Made by a program: the position numbers and the translations under genes. 64,000 nucleotides of DNA from Lichenicoccus sp963693035 (GTDB lineage: Bacteria > Pseudomonadota > Alphaproteobacteria > Acetobacterales > Acetobacteraceae). The stretch lies in NCBI GenBank assembly GCA_963693035.2, contig CAXMMQ010000007.1, forward strand, positions 310,001-374,000, read 5' to 3'. Every line of letters begins with the position of its first letter. Position 1 is the first letter of the stretch. Positions 16,966 to 27,277 of the stretch are shown here, in pieces. A model generated the notes under the pieces. That model was not told the origin of the DNA. It ran no database searches and saw only the letters and a program-made list of their open reading frames with translations.

Positions 16966-19023
16966 ATGCGACCAGTCTTGCGCACGCTCCTCCTGCCCGG
17001 CCTCGCCTGCCTGCTCACGGCCTGCGCGGTGCATGGCGCGCTGTCGCAGTCGCAAGCCACCCCGCCGGAGACTCCGCAACAGGCTGCCACCTTGCAGCGC
17101 GCGCAGGCGCAGGCCGCACGGTCGGCGGATCCGATCGATGCCGCGGTCGCGACCTGGCTGCGCCTGCAGCTCCCGGCGGGTGGCAGCGCCACCGAGATCG
17201 ACCACTTCCTCGCCGCCCATCCGGACTGGCCAGGCCGCGCGCTTCTCGGCCAGCGGCTGCAGGAGGCGCTCGCGGCCGAGCCGGACGATGCCGTTGCGCG
17301 CGGACTCTGCACCACGCACCGGCCGATGCTGCCGGCGACGCTGCTGCGCTGCGCGCTGGCGCTCGGCGGACCCGCCACCACGCTGCCGCCCGGCGCGAGC
17401 GTCGGGGCGGCGGGGGCGCCCGGCCAGGTCATGCCGCCAACGCTTGCCAACCTGCCGGCATCGATCGTGGCGGCGGCGCGTGCGGACTGGGCCGAGGGGC
17501 TCGACGATGCGGTGCAGGAAGCCGAGTTCCTGCGGCTGTTCCCCATCGTGCCCGGACCGGCCGAGCAGTGGCGGCGGTTCGACCGGCAGGAGTGGGGCGG
17601 CGCGCTGGCGGCGGCGCAGCGGCAGATCCCCAGGCTGCCGGCAAACCTGCGTCCGCTCGCCGTTGACCGGCTGGCGCTGCATCGCGGCGACGCGGATGCC
17701 GAGGGCCTCGCGGCCTCCCTGCACGGCGACGCGGCGCACGATCCGGCGCTGCTGCTCGACCGCGCCCGCTGGCTGCGCCGGCACGACCAGGACGATGCGG
17801 CGCTGGCGCTCTGGCACGCGGATGCCGCGGCCGCGGAACAGGCGGCCCCGGCGGCGCGGCGCATGGCGTACTGGACCGAGCGCGACGCACTTGCGCGCGA
17901 CCTGCTGGCGGCGCATCGCGACACCGATGCGCTCTATCTGGCTGACGACAGCATCCAAGATGCCCTGGCGGCCAGGGTTGACGTGGATTTCCTGGTCGGC
18001 TGGATCGAGCTGCGCCGCCTGCACGATCCGGCGGCGGCGGCGCCCCGGTTCGCGGCGCTCACGACCTCGCGCTCGGTCATCACCACCAGCCGCGGCTTCT
18101 ACTGGCTCGGGCGGGCGATGGACGCGGCCTGGCACCCGGCCGATGCCGGCACCGCCTACGCGCAGGCGGCGCGTCACCCGACCAGCTTCTACGGCCAGGC
18201 CGCCCTGGCCAAAGCCGATGGCGGCCATGCCGACTCGCTGCCCGCTGCACTGGCCGCACTGCACGATCCGGCCTGGAGCACCGGCGACGCGGTCGCCTAT
18301 GCCGGCCAGGACCTCGCCCGTGCGGCGGCCTTTCTGGTGGCCTGCCGCGATCCACACCATGCCAGGCTGTTCCTGCTGCGCCTCGATCAGACGACGACGA
18401 CCGAAACCGGCCACGCGCTCGGCGCCGGCTTCGCGATCCGGCTCGGCCTGCCGGACGTCGCGGTGGCGATCGCGCGTGCGTCGGGACGCCAGGGACTCGT
18501 CTTGCCCGCGACCGGCTGGCCGATGCCGTACGTGCCCCCCGCCTCGGCCAGCCTGCCGCCCGGGCTGGCGCTCGCGGTGATGCGGCAGGAGAGCAGCTTC
18601 GACCCCGCCATCGTCAGCCCGGCCGGCGCCATCGGGCTGATGCAGTTGATGCCGGCGACGGCGCGCCAGGTGTCCGGCGGCGCGGTGGGGGCGGACGCGC
18701 TCGGCGATCCCGTCCTGAACATGCAGACCGGCACCACCTATCTGTCGTCGCTCCTGCAGCGCTTTGGCGGCCGCGAGCCGTATGCGATTGCCGCCTACAA
18801 TGCCGGCCCGAACCGGGTGCAGCAGTGGATCGCCACCACCGGGCCCGGAGCGGATGGATCGGCGACCTCGGAGGCGACGATCGACTGGATCGAGCAGATC
18901 CCGTTCGCCGAGACACGCAACTACGTGCAGCGCGTCCTGGAGAGCAAGGCGGTTTATCGCCAGAGATCAGCAGGCGGCGCGGCGGCCCGTATTGCGATGG
19001 TCTCCCAGGTCCCGACGCATTGA
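16966..19023 (+). CDS. Soluble lytic murein transglycosylase (Slt family)
   Basis: Cleaves peptidoglycan with 1,6-anhydro product formation in the periplasm. 685 residues. A lipoprotein-type signal ends in CLLTAC (Cys about residue 20). A long Ala-rich superhelical region fills the first 500 residues. The catalytic GH23 domain follows: LALAVMRQESSFDPAIVSPAGAIGLMQLMPATA with the catalytic Glu in RQESSF, then YAIAAYNAGPNRV. ATG 16966 (MRPVLRTLL) is chosen to begin at the signal peptide. The downstream pgpA follows after ten bases. Confidence 0.92.
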   Translation: MRPVLRTLLLPGLACLLTACAVHGALSQSQATPPETPQQAATLQRAQAQAARSADPIDAAVATWLRLQLPAGGSATEIDHFLAAHPDWPGRALLGQRLQEALAAEPDDAVARGLCTTHRPMLPATLLRCALALGGPATTLPPGASVGAAGAPGQVMPPTLANLPASIVAAARADWAEGLDDAVQEAEFLRLFPIVPGPAEQWRRFDRQEWGGALAAAQRQIPRLPANLRPLAVDRLALHRGDADAEGLAASLHGDAAHDPALLLDRARWLRRHDQDDAALALWHADAAAAEQAAPAARRMAYWTERDALARDLLAAHRDTDALYLADDSIQDALAARVDVDFLVGWIELRRLHDPAAAAPRFAALTTSRSVITTSRGFYWLGRAMDAAWHPADAGTAYAQAARHPTSFYGQAALAKADGGHADSLPAALAALHDPAWSTGDAVAYAGQDLARAAAFLVACRDPHHARLFLLRLDQTTTTETGHALGAGFAIRLGLPDVAVAIARASGRQGLVLPATGWPMPYVPPASASLPPGLALAVMRQESSFDPAIVSPAGAIGLMQLMPATARQVSGGAVGADALGDPVLNMQTGTTYLSSLLQRFGGREPYAIAAYNAGPNRVQQWIATTGPGADGSATSEATIDWIEQIPFAETRNYVQRVLESKAVYRQRSAGGAAARIAMVSQVPTH

Positions 19024-19033
19024 GCCCGTCGCA

Positions 19034-19546
19034 GTGAGCCGGGCCGATCACCGGCGACAGGACAATGCGGGCCGCCTCGCGGTGCTGCTCGCAAGTGGGC
19101 TCGGCAGCGGCTTCAGCCGCGTCGCACCCGGCACCTTCGGCAGCCTGGCGGCGCTGCTGCCGGGCATCCTGCTCTGCCGGCATCCCTGGTCGCTCTGCCT
19201 GGCCATCCTGCTGGCCTGCGCGGCCGGTCTCTGGGCGATTCCACGCGCCTCCGGAGGGGCCGATCACGGCTGGATCGTGGTCGACGAGGTGGCCGGGCTC
19301 TGGATCACCCTGCTCGGCGTTCCCAGACCGCGCAGCCTCGCCTGGCCGCCCGCCCTCGGCGAACTCCTGTGGTTCGCGGCTGCGTTCGCGCTGTTCCGGC
19401 TGCTCGACATCAGCAAGCCGGGGGCGATCGGCCGCCTGGACCGGCGCCACGACGCCATCGGCGTGATGGGCGACGACATCCTCGCAGGCATCCTCGGCGC
19501 AGTGCTGCTCTGGTGCGTCCGGTTGCTGCTGGGGCATAAGGAGTGA
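19034..19546 (+). CDS. pgpA: Phosphatidylglycerophosphatase A, GTG start
   Basis: Removes phosphate from phosphatidylglycerophosphate to give phosphatidylglycerol. GLGSGFSRVAPGTFGSLAAL is the family N-terminal signature. DHGWIVVDEVAGLW and RLLDISKPGAIGRLDRR follow, with DILAGILGA near the end. 170 residues with about four hydrophobic segments. No ATG fits, and GTG 19034 gives a normal length. The stop touches the pncC start, matching the common pgpA-pncC arrangement. Confidence 0.9.
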   Translation: MSRADHRRQDNAGRLAVLLASGLGSGFSRVAPGTFGSLAALLPGILLCRHPWSLCLAILLACAAGLWAIPRASGGADHGWIVVDEVAGLWITLLGVPRPRSLAWPPALGELLWFAAAFALFRLLDISKPGAIGRLDRRHDAIGVMGDDILAGILGAVLLWCVRLLLGHKE

Positions 19547-20034
19547 TGATCGACGAGGCGACCCTTGTTCTGGCCGGCGAGGTGCTGCAGCGCTACCGGG
19601 CGCACGGCCTGACGATCGCGACCGCCGAAAGCTGCACCGGCGGCCTAGTCGCGGCCAGCCTGACCGATCATGCCGGCAGCAGCGACGTCGTGCTGGGCGG
19701 CTACGTCACCTATTCCAACGCGCTCAAGCACCGCAGCCTCGCAGTGCCGGTCGCGATGCTGGAGCGACATGGCGCCGTCAGTGCCGCGGTTGCGCTCGCC
19801 ATGGCCGAAGGGGCGCTGCGGGCCTCGGGCGCCTCCTGCACGGTCGCGATCACCGGTATCGCCGGCCCCGGCGGCGGCAGCACGGACAAGCCGGTCGGTC
19901 TGGTCTGGTTCGGCATCGCCGGGGCCGGAAAGCCTGCGATGACCGACAGGCAAATCTTCTCGGGCGACCGTGCGGCCGTCCGGGCCTGTGCGACGCTGCA
20001 CGCCTTGATCCTCCTCAACGATCGCATCGCCTGA
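19546..20034 (+). CDS. pncC: CinA-like NMN amidohydrolase
   Basis: Stand-alone CinA C-terminal domain; the family deamidates nicotinamide mononucleotide for NAD salvage. TIATAESCTGGLVAASLTD with the catalytic Ser, GGYVTYSNALK, and AITGIAGPGGGSTDKPVGLVW are typical. 162 residues. ATG 19546 shares its A with the pgpA stop and follows AGGAG closely; a GTG one codon earlier is possible. Confidence 0.94.
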   Translation: MIDEATLVLAGEVLQRYRAHGLTIATAESCTGGLVAASLTDHAGSSDVVLGGYVTYSNALKHRSLAVPVAMLERHGAVSAAVALAMAEGALRASGASCTVAITGIAGPGGGSTDKPVGLVWFGIAGAGKPAMTDRQIFSGDRAAVRACATLHALILLNDRIA

Positions 20035-20105
20035 CGAAGACGCATAAGCAAGGGCGTGCCCGCCTATGCGTCTCCAGTCGGGGAAGCAGGTGCCGGGATG
20101 GAATG

Positions 20106-20492
20106 CTACTTGGGCGGGGTGCTCGCATCCGGGGTCGCAGCCGGCGCATTCATCGGCGCCGCGCCGGGTGCATTGCCCGGCGTCATCGCGCCGGTCGCGC
20201 CGGAGGCCGAGGTCGGCATCGACATGCCGGTGCCCGGGGCCGTCGTGCTGGTGCCGCTGGTTGCTGGAACGGCGCCGGCTTTGGCATTCTGCAGGCTCTG
20301 CTCGTTCAGCTTCTCGACCTCGGCGTCACCGCTGCCCTTCGACATCATGTGGTGCTTGCCGTGCATCATCATGTGGTGGTTATGGTGGTGATGCATCGGG
20401 GTCGCATCGGTCGGGGCGTCGCCCGGAGCGGCGATGGCCGGAGCGGCGACCAGCATGGCCACGGCGGCCGTCGCACTGATTGTGAACTTCAT
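20106..20492 (-). CDS. Small exported His/Met-rich protein
   Basis: 128 residues. A Sec signal peptide (MKFTISATAAVAMLVAAPAIA) is followed by a cluster of about eight His and six Met at residues 33-50, then a Ser/Thr/Ala/Pro/Gly-rich tail. The His/Met cluster suggests copper or other metal binding in the periplasm, by inference only. ATG 20492 has AAGGGA seven bases upstream, which sets the start; the longer open frame upstream is not supported. It lies alone between convergent pncC and the coq10 operon end. Confidence 0.7.
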   Translation of the reverse strand: MKFTISATAAVAMLVAAPAIAAPGDAPTDATPMHHHHNHHMMMHGKHHMMSKGSGDAEVEKLNEQSLQNAKAGAVPATSGTSTTAPGTGMSMPTSASGATGAMTPGNAPGAAPMNAPAATPDASTPPK

Positions 20493-20591
20493 CGATAAAT
20501 CCCTTACTGCCTGGTGCCCCGACCGCTCTGACCGGGCTACCCGGGTTGTAAACGCATCTTTGTCGTGAACGACGACACGTCCAAGCAACGA

Positions 20592-20609
20592 AACCGCCGC
20601 GTGGCGGTT
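20592..20609 (-). terminator. Hairpin downstream of coq10
   Basis: AACCGCC-GCGT-GGCGGTT, a perfect 7-bp stem, 26 bases after the coq10 stop. On the minus strand it is followed by TTTCGTTGCTT. This is the most terminator-like structure found at the end of the long ppiD-coq10 chain, although the T tract is broken. Confidence 0.5.
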
Positions 20610-20634
20610 CCGCAACAGTTTCGAAATGCAATCC

Positions 20635-21096
20635 CTACGCGCGCGCCGGGGCGCGAGCCGGGGTCGGGGCTCCATACACGTCGCGCGCCCGCTTGAGGAA
20701 CGCGCTGACCATCAGCTTGACCGCCTCGTTGAACACCACGCCGATCGCCGCCTGCAGGAGGCGCGAGCGGAACTCGAACTCGACGAAGAAATCCACCAGG
20801 CAGCCCTGCGGATGCTCGGTGAAGGTCCATTTGTTGTTGAGATAGCGGAACGGGCCGCGCTCGTAGCGCACATGCGCCGAGTGCGGACGGTCGAGCTCGA
20901 CCCGGCTGGTGAAGCTCTCCCGGAACGGCCCGAACCCGATGGTGAGGTCGGCGACCAGCTCCGCCTGGGTGCGGCTGCGCAGCTTCGCGCCCACGCACCA
21001 GGGCAGGAACTCGGGATAGCGCTCGACATCGGCCACCAGGTCGAACAGTTGCTCCGGCCGGTAGGCGATCAGCCGGCGCTCGGCATGCGTCGGCAT
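20635..21096 (-). CDS. Coenzyme Q-binding COQ10/RatA-type START-domain protein
   Basis: Single START/polyketide-cyclase domain of the COQ10 family, which binds ubiquinone and supports respiration; the RatA toxin name is also applied to this family. PEQLFDLVADVERYPEFLPWCVGAKL and VEFEFRSRLLQAAIGVVFNEAVKLMVSAFLKRA are characteristic. 153 residues. The ATG shares one base with the lipA stop (TGATG), and lipA-coq10 adjacency is usual in Alphaproteobacteria. Confidence 0.9.
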   Translation of the reverse strand: MPTHAERRLIAYRPEQLFDLVADVERYPEFLPWCVGAKLRSRTQAELVADLTIGFGPFRESFTSRVELDRPHSAHVRYERGPFRYLNNKWTFTEHPQGCLVDFFVEFEFRSRLLQAAIGVVFNEAVKLMVSAFLKRARDVYGAPTPARAPARA

Positions 21097-22064
21097 CAGG
21101 CGCTCGCGGCCGGCCGACGTGCCCGCTCGGCGCGCAGGGCGGCGAAATCCGCATCGGCGTGATACGACGAACGTGTCAGCGGCGTCGCACTCACCTGCAG
21201 GAACCCCTTCGCGCGCGCCATGCCGGCATAGTCCGCGAACTCGTCCGGGGTGATGAAGCGATCCACCGCGGCGTGCTTCACGCTTGGCTGCAGATACTGG
21301 CCGAGCGTCAGGAAATCGATGTCGGCGACGCGCAGGTCGTCCATCACCTGCAGGATCTCCAGCCGCTGCTCGCCGAGCCCGACCATCAGGCCGGACTTGG
21401 TGAAGATCGCCGGATCGAGCCGCTTCACCTGGTCGAGCAGCCGCAGCGACTGGAAGTAGCGCGCGCCCGGGCGGATGGTCGGATACAGCCGCGGCACCGT
21501 CTCGAGATTGTGGTTGAACACGTCCGGACGCGCCGCGACGACAATTTCGAGCGCCCCCGGCTTGCGCAGGAAGTCAGGCGTCAGGATCTCGATGGTGGTG
21601 GCGGGGGCGGCGCCTCGGATCGCCTCGATGACGGCGGCAAAGTGGCCCGCCCCGCCATCCGGCAGGTCGTCGCGATCCACCGAGGTGATCACCACGTGGC
21701 GCAACCCAAGCTTCGCTACCGCCTCGGCGACACGGACAGGCTCGCTGGCATCGAGCGCGTCGGGCTGGCCGGTGCGCACGTTGCAGAACGCGCAGGCCCG
21801 GGTGCAGATCTCGCCCATGATCATCATGGTGGCGTGCCGCAGCGACCAGCACTCGCCGATGTTCGGGCAGGCGGCCTCCTCGCAGACCGTCACCAGCCCG
21901 TGCTCGCGCATCAGCGCCCGGGTCTCGTGATAGACCGGGTGGTTCGGCGCGCGCACCCGGATCCAGTCCGGCTTGCGCTGGATCGGGTTGTCCGGCCGGT
22001 TCGCCTTTTCCGGATGGCGCAGAACCGGCGAACGATGGTCGATCAGCAGCCGGGTGGAAGACAT
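21096..22064 (-). CDS. lipA: Lipoyl synthase
   Basis: Radical-SAM enzyme that inserts two sulfurs into octanoyl groups on lipoyl domains. The auxiliary-cluster cysteines are in VCEEAACPNIGECW and the radical-SAM CxxxCxxC in ICTRACAFCNVRTG. VITSVDRDDLPDGGAGHF and TKSGLMVGLGE follow. 322 residues. ATG 22064 has AAAGG nearby; a TTG two codons upstream is less likely. Its position after lpdA puts lipoate formation with the pyruvate dehydrogenase genes that need it. Confidence 0.96.
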   Translation of the reverse strand: MSSTRLLIDHRSPVLRHPEKANRPDNPIQRKPDWIRVRAPNHPVYHETRALMREHGLVTVCEEAACPNIGECWSLRHATMMIMGEICTRACAFCNVRTGQPDALDASEPVRVAEAVAKLGLRHVVITSVDRDDLPDGGAGHFAAVIEAIRGAAPATTIEILTPDFLRKPGALEIVVAARPDVFNHNLETVPRLYPTIRPGARYFQSLRLLDQVKRLDPAIFTKSGLMVGLGEQRLEILQVMDDLRVADIDFLTLGQYLQPSVKHAAVDRFITPDEFADYAGMARAKGFLQVSATPLTRSSYHADADFAALRAERARRPAASA

Positions 22065-22092
22065 TGGCAACCTTTGTGCAGAAGAGCCGGAT

Positions 22093-23517
22093 TCAGAAAT
22101 GGATCACCTGCCCATAAGCGTCCAGCACCGCCTCGTGCATGGTTTCGCTCACCGTCGGGTGCGGGAATACGCTGTGCATCAGCTCCTGTTCCGTGCTCTC
22201 CAGGGTGCGCGCGATCACATAGCCCTGGATCAGCTCGGTGACCTCGGCGCCGACCATGTGCGCGCCGAGCAGCTCGCCGGTGGAGCGGTCGAACACCACC
22301 TTGACCATGCCCTCCGGCTCGCCCATCGCGATCGCCTTGCCGTTGCCGATGAACGGGAACCGGCCCACCCGGATCTCGTATCCCTCGGCCTTGGCGCGCG
22401 CTTCGGTCAGGCCGACGGAGGCGATCTGCGGCCGGGAATAGGTGCAGCCGGGGATGTTGGTCCAGTCGATCGGATGCACGTCCAGACCGGCCAGGTGCTC
22501 GACGCAGACGACGCCCTCGTGGCTCGCCTTGTGCGCAAGCCAGGGTGCCCCGGCAAGGTCGCCGATCGCGTACACGTTCGGCTCGCCGGTGGCGCAGAAC
22601 GCATCGATCAGCACGTGGGTCTTCTCGACCACCACCCCGGTGCCCTCGAGACCCAGGCCCTCGACATTGCCGACGATGCCGACCGCCGAGATCACCCGGT
22701 CCACGACGAACGTCTCGCGCTTGCCGCCCGCCTCGACCGGCACCGTCACGGTGCCGTCCTTAGGCTCCAGCGGGCCGAGCTTGGCACCCGTGAGGATGCG
22801 CATGCCCTGCTTCTCGAACGCCTTGCGGGCGAACGCGCCGATCTCCTCGTCCTCGACCGGCAGGATGCGGTCGGCCACCTCGACCACCGTCACCTCGGCA
22901 CCCATGTTGCGGTAGAACGAGGCGAACTCGATGCCGATCGCGCCCGATCCGACCACCAGCAGCCGCTCCGGCATGCTCTTGGGCACCATGGCCTCGCGGT
23001 ACGACCAGATGTACGCGCCATCCGGCTCCAGGCCCGGGATCACGCGTGCGCGCGCACCGGTCGCCAGGATGACGTTCTTGGCGGTCAGCCCAAGATCGGG
23101 CTTGCCCTCCTTGGTCACCTTCACCCGGCGCAGCCCGCCCTCGACGCCGTCGAGCGCGGCGTTGCCGTCGAACACGGCGACCTTGTTCTTCTTGAGCAGG
23201 TGGCCGACGCCCGATGCGAGCTGCTTGGCCACCGCGCGCGAGCGCTTCACGACCTTTTCGAGGTCGAACTTGATGTTGTCCGCCGAGAAGCCGAACTCGC
23301 CGAGATTGTGCAGCAGATGGTTGATCTCCGACGAACGCAGCAGCGCCTTGGTCGGAATGCAGCCCCAGTTCAGGCAGATGCCGCCGAGATGCTCGCGCTC
23401 CACCACGGCGGTCTTCATGCCGAGCTGAGCGGCCCGGATTGCGGCGACGTAGCCGCCGGGTCCGCCGCCGATGACGATGAGGTCGAAGCTCGGGAGGTCG
23501 AAGCTGGTGTCGGCCAT
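22093..23517 (-). CDS. lpdA: Dihydrolipoyl dehydrogenase (E3)
   Basis: FAD enzyme that reoxidises dihydrolipoamide of the pyruvate dehydrogenase complex. The FAD motif VIGGGPGGYVAAIRAAQLG and redox disulfide GGICLNWGCIPTK are near the N-terminus. The NAD site VVGSGAIGIEFASFYRNMGAEVTVVE is central, and the active-site HPTVSE-type motif (HSVFPHPTVSETMHE) is C-terminal. 474 residues. Four bases separate it from pdhC. Confidence 0.96.
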   Translation of the reverse strand: MADTSFDLPSFDLIVIGGGPGGYVAAIRAAQLGMKTAVVEREHLGGICLNWGCIPTKALLRSSEINHLLHNLGEFGFSADNIKFDLEKVVKRSRAVAKQLASGVGHLLKKNKVAVFDGNAALDGVEGGLRRVKVTKEGKPDLGLTAKNVILATGARARVIPGLEPDGAYIWSYREAMVPKSMPERLLVVGSGAIGIEFASFYRNMGAEVTVVEVADRILPVEDEEIGAFARKAFEKQGMRILTGAKLGPLEPKDGTVTVPVEAGGKRETFVVDRVISAVGIVGNVEGLGLEGTGVVVEKTHVLIDAFCATGEPNVYAIGDLAGAPWLAHKASHEGVVCVEHLAGLDVHPIDWTNIPGCTYSRPQIASVGLTEARAKAEGYEIRVGRFPFIGNGKAIAMGEPEGMVKVVFDRSTGELLGAHMVGAEVTELIQGYVIARTLESTEQELMHSVFPHPTVSETMHEAVLDAYGQVIHF

Positions 23518-23521
23518 CCGC

Positions 23522-24835
23522 TCAGACCACCAGGCTCATCGGGCTTTCGACGACCGACTTGAACACCGACACCCATTCGGCGGCAAGCGCGCCATCGATG
23601 ACCCGGTGATCCACCGACAGCGTGCAGGTCATCACGTTGGCCACCTCGATCCTGTCGCCGGATCGCACCACCGCCCGCTTCTCGCCCGCCGCCACCGCCA
23701 GGATCGCGCCCTGCGGCGGGTTGAGGATCGCCGAGAACGCCTTCACGCCATACATGCCCATGTTGGAGATCGAGAACGAGCCGCCCTGGAACTCCTCGGG
23801 CCTGAGCTTGCCGTCGCGCGCCCGCTTGATCAGGGCGCGGGCCTCGTTGCTGATCAGCGACAGGCTCTTGGTATCGGCCTTGGTCACGATCGGCGTGATC
23901 AGCCCGTCCGGGATCGAGACCGCGACCGCGATATCGACGTCGTAGTACTGGATGATCGCCTCGTCGGTGTAGGACGCGTTCACCCGCGGCACCCGGCGCA
24001 GCGTCACCGCCGACGCCTTGATCAGCAGGTCGTTGACCGAGAGCTTGAAGCTGCCGGGACCTTCCTTCGGCGACGACGCGTTCAACTCCGTGCGCAGCGA
24101 CAGCAGCCGGTCGAGCTCGACGTCGATGGCGACATAGAAGTGCGGGATGAACTGCTTGGCTTCCGACAGCCGGCGCGCGATGACCCGACGCACGTTGCTG
24201 TTCGGGATCTTCTGGTGCGGCGCGGTGATCGGCACCGGCGCCGGTTTCGCGGGCGCCGGCGCGGCCGCAAGCGGTGCCGCGGCTGGAGCCTTGGCTTCTG
24301 CCGGGCCCGCCTTGTCGTGCGACTTCTGCGCCGCCTCGACATCGGCACGGATGATCCGGCCGTTCGGGCCGCTGCCGGCCATCGCCGCCGGATCGAGCCC
24401 GGCCTCCTTGGCCAGACGCTTCGCAAGCGGCGAGATGAACACCCGGCCGTGGCCGTTCGAGGCCGGAGACCGTGCAGGGCTGGGCGCCTGGTGTGTCGCC
24501 GGAGCAGGCGGCTGCGTCGGATTGCTCGCCTCGGCGGCCGGCGCCGGCGCCGCCGCCTTGCCGGCGGGTGCGGCGGCATCCGGCACCGCCTCGCCGTCAT
24601 CGACGATGATGCCGATCGGCTGGTTCACCTGCACGCCCTCGGTGCCGTCGCCGACCAGGATGCGGCCGAGGATGCCCTCGTCCACCGCCTCGACCTCCAT
24701 CGTCGCCTTGTCGGTCTCGATCTCGGCAATGATGTCGCCCGACGCGATCGCGTCGCCTTCCTTCTTCAGCCAGCGCGCCAGCGTGCCCTCGGTCATCGTC
24801 GGCGACAGCGCCGGCATCAGGATGTTCACGGACAT
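23522..24835 (-). CDS. pdhC: Pyruvate dehydrogenase E2, dihydrolipoyl acetyltransferase
   Basis: Core of the pyruvate dehydrogenase complex. One lipoyl domain (residues 1-80, modified Lys in ETDKATME), an Ala/Pro linker, a peripheral-subunit-binding domain (FISPLAKRLAKEAGLDPAAMAGSGPNGRI), a second linker, then the catalytic domain with SISNMGMYGVKAF and the C-terminal DHRVIDGALAAEW active site. 437 residues. Twelve bases separate it from pdhB. Confidence 0.96.
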   Translation of the reverse strand: MSVNILMPALSPTMTEGTLARWLKKEGDAIASGDIIAEIETDKATMEVEAVDEGILGRILVGDGTEGVQVNQPIGIIVDDGEAVPDAAAPAGKAAAPAPAAEASNPTQPPAPATHQAPSPARSPASNGHGRVFISPLAKRLAKEAGLDPAAMAGSGPNGRIIRADVEAAQKSHDKAGPAEAKAPAAAPLAAAPAPAKPAPVPITAPHQKIPNSNVRRVIARRLSEAKQFIPHFYVAIDVELDRLLSLRTELNASSPKEGPGSFKLSVNDLLIKASAVTLRRVPRVNASYTDEAIIQYYDVDIAVAVSIPDGLITPIVTKADTKSLSLISNEARALIKRARDGKLRPEEFQGGSFSISNMGMYGVKAFSAILNPPQGAILAVAAGEKRAVVRSGDRIEVANVMTCTLSVDHRVIDGALAAEWVSVFKSVVESPMSLVV

Positions 24836-24847
24836 CGTCGGGCTTCC

Positions 24848-26227
<1,380 letters not shown>

Positions 26228-26230
26228 GGC

Positions 26231-27277
26231 TCAGGCCTCCACCAGGATGTCGGTCCACAGCTCGGACGGATCCGGCTCCGGGCTCGACTGCGCGAACTCC
26301 GCCGCATCGGCCACGATGTGCTTGATCTCGTCGTCGATCGCCTTCAAAGCCTGCTCCTCGACACCCTGACCCAGCAGGGCATGACGCACCCGCTCGATCG
26401 CATCATGCGTGCGCCGCATCTCGTCGACCTCGTCGCGGGTGCGATACTTTGCCGGATCCGACATCGAGTGACCCCGGTAGCGATAGGTGGTCATCTCCAG
26501 CAGGAACGGCCCATTGCCCGCCCGGCAATGCGCCACCGCCTGCCGGGCCGCGTCATGCACCGCCTCGACATCCATGCCGTCCACCTGCAAGCCCGGGATG
26601 CCCCACGGCTCGCCGTTGCGGAACAGTTGGCGCGACGCCGACGAACGCTCGACGCTGGTGCCCATGCCGTAGCGGTTGTTCTCGATCACGAAGATGCACG
26701 GCAGTTTCTGCAGCGCCGCGATGTTGAAGCTCTCGAACACCTGGCCCTGATTCGAGGCGCCCTCGCCGAAATACGCCACCGAGACCTCGTCCGAGCCGCG
26801 GTAGCGATTGGCGAACGCCAGCCCGATGCCGATCGAGACCTGCGCGCCGACGATGCCGTGGCCGCCATAGAAGTTCTCCTTGCGCGAGAACATGTGCATC
26901 GAGCCGCCCTTGCCGCGCGAATAGCCGGTGGCCCGCCCGGTCAGCTCCGCCATGACGCCACGCGCCTCCATGCCGGTGGCAAGCATGTGGCCGTGGTCTC
27001 GATACGAGGTCACCACCTTGTCGCCCGGCTTGAGCGCCATCTGCACGCCGGTCACCACCGCCTCCTGGCCGATATAGAGGTGGCAGAAGCCGCCGATCAG
27101 CCCCATACCGTAGAGCTGGCCGGTACGCTCCTCGAAGCGCCGGATCAGCACCATGCCGCGATAGGCCTTCGTCAACTCCTCGGTGGTCATTGCCGGGCTG
27201 TTGCGCCCGTGGCCTGCTTCAAGGTCCGCCGAGGCATTGGCGGGGGCCGAGCCCTGAATCTTGGAAGACTTGTTCAC
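26231..27277 (-). CDS. pdhA: Pyruvate dehydrogenase E1 alpha, GTG start
   Basis: Thiamine-diphosphate-binding alpha subunit. RRFEERTGQLYGMGLIGGFCHLYIGQEA, YRDHGH and HGIVGAQVSIGIGLAFA lead to the ThDP site with GEGASNQGQVFES, and the phosphorylation-loop-like YRYRGHSMSDPAKYR follows. 348 residues. GTG 27277 overlaps the moaC stop (GTGA) and has AAGGA upstream. An internal ATG at 27190 would remove a 29-residue Ala/Ser-rich leader of a kind that E1 alpha chains often have. Confidence 0.93.
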   Translation of the reverse strand: MNKSSKIQGSAPANASADLEAGHGRNSPAMTTEELTKAYRGMVLIRRFEERTGQLYGMGLIGGFCHLYIGQEAVVTGVQMALKPGDKVVTSYRDHGHMLATGMEARGVMAELTGRATGYSRGKGGSMHMFSRKENFYGGHGIVGAQVSIGIGLAFANRYRGSDEVSVAYFGEGASNQGQVFESFNIAALQKLPCIFVIENNRYGMGTSVERSSASRQLFRNGEPWGIPGLQVDGMDVEAVHDAARQAVAHCRAGNGPFLLEMTTYRYRGHSMSDPAKYRTRDEVDEMRRTHDAIERVRHALLGQGVEEQALKAIDDEIKHIVADAAEFAQSSPEPDPSELWTDILVEA

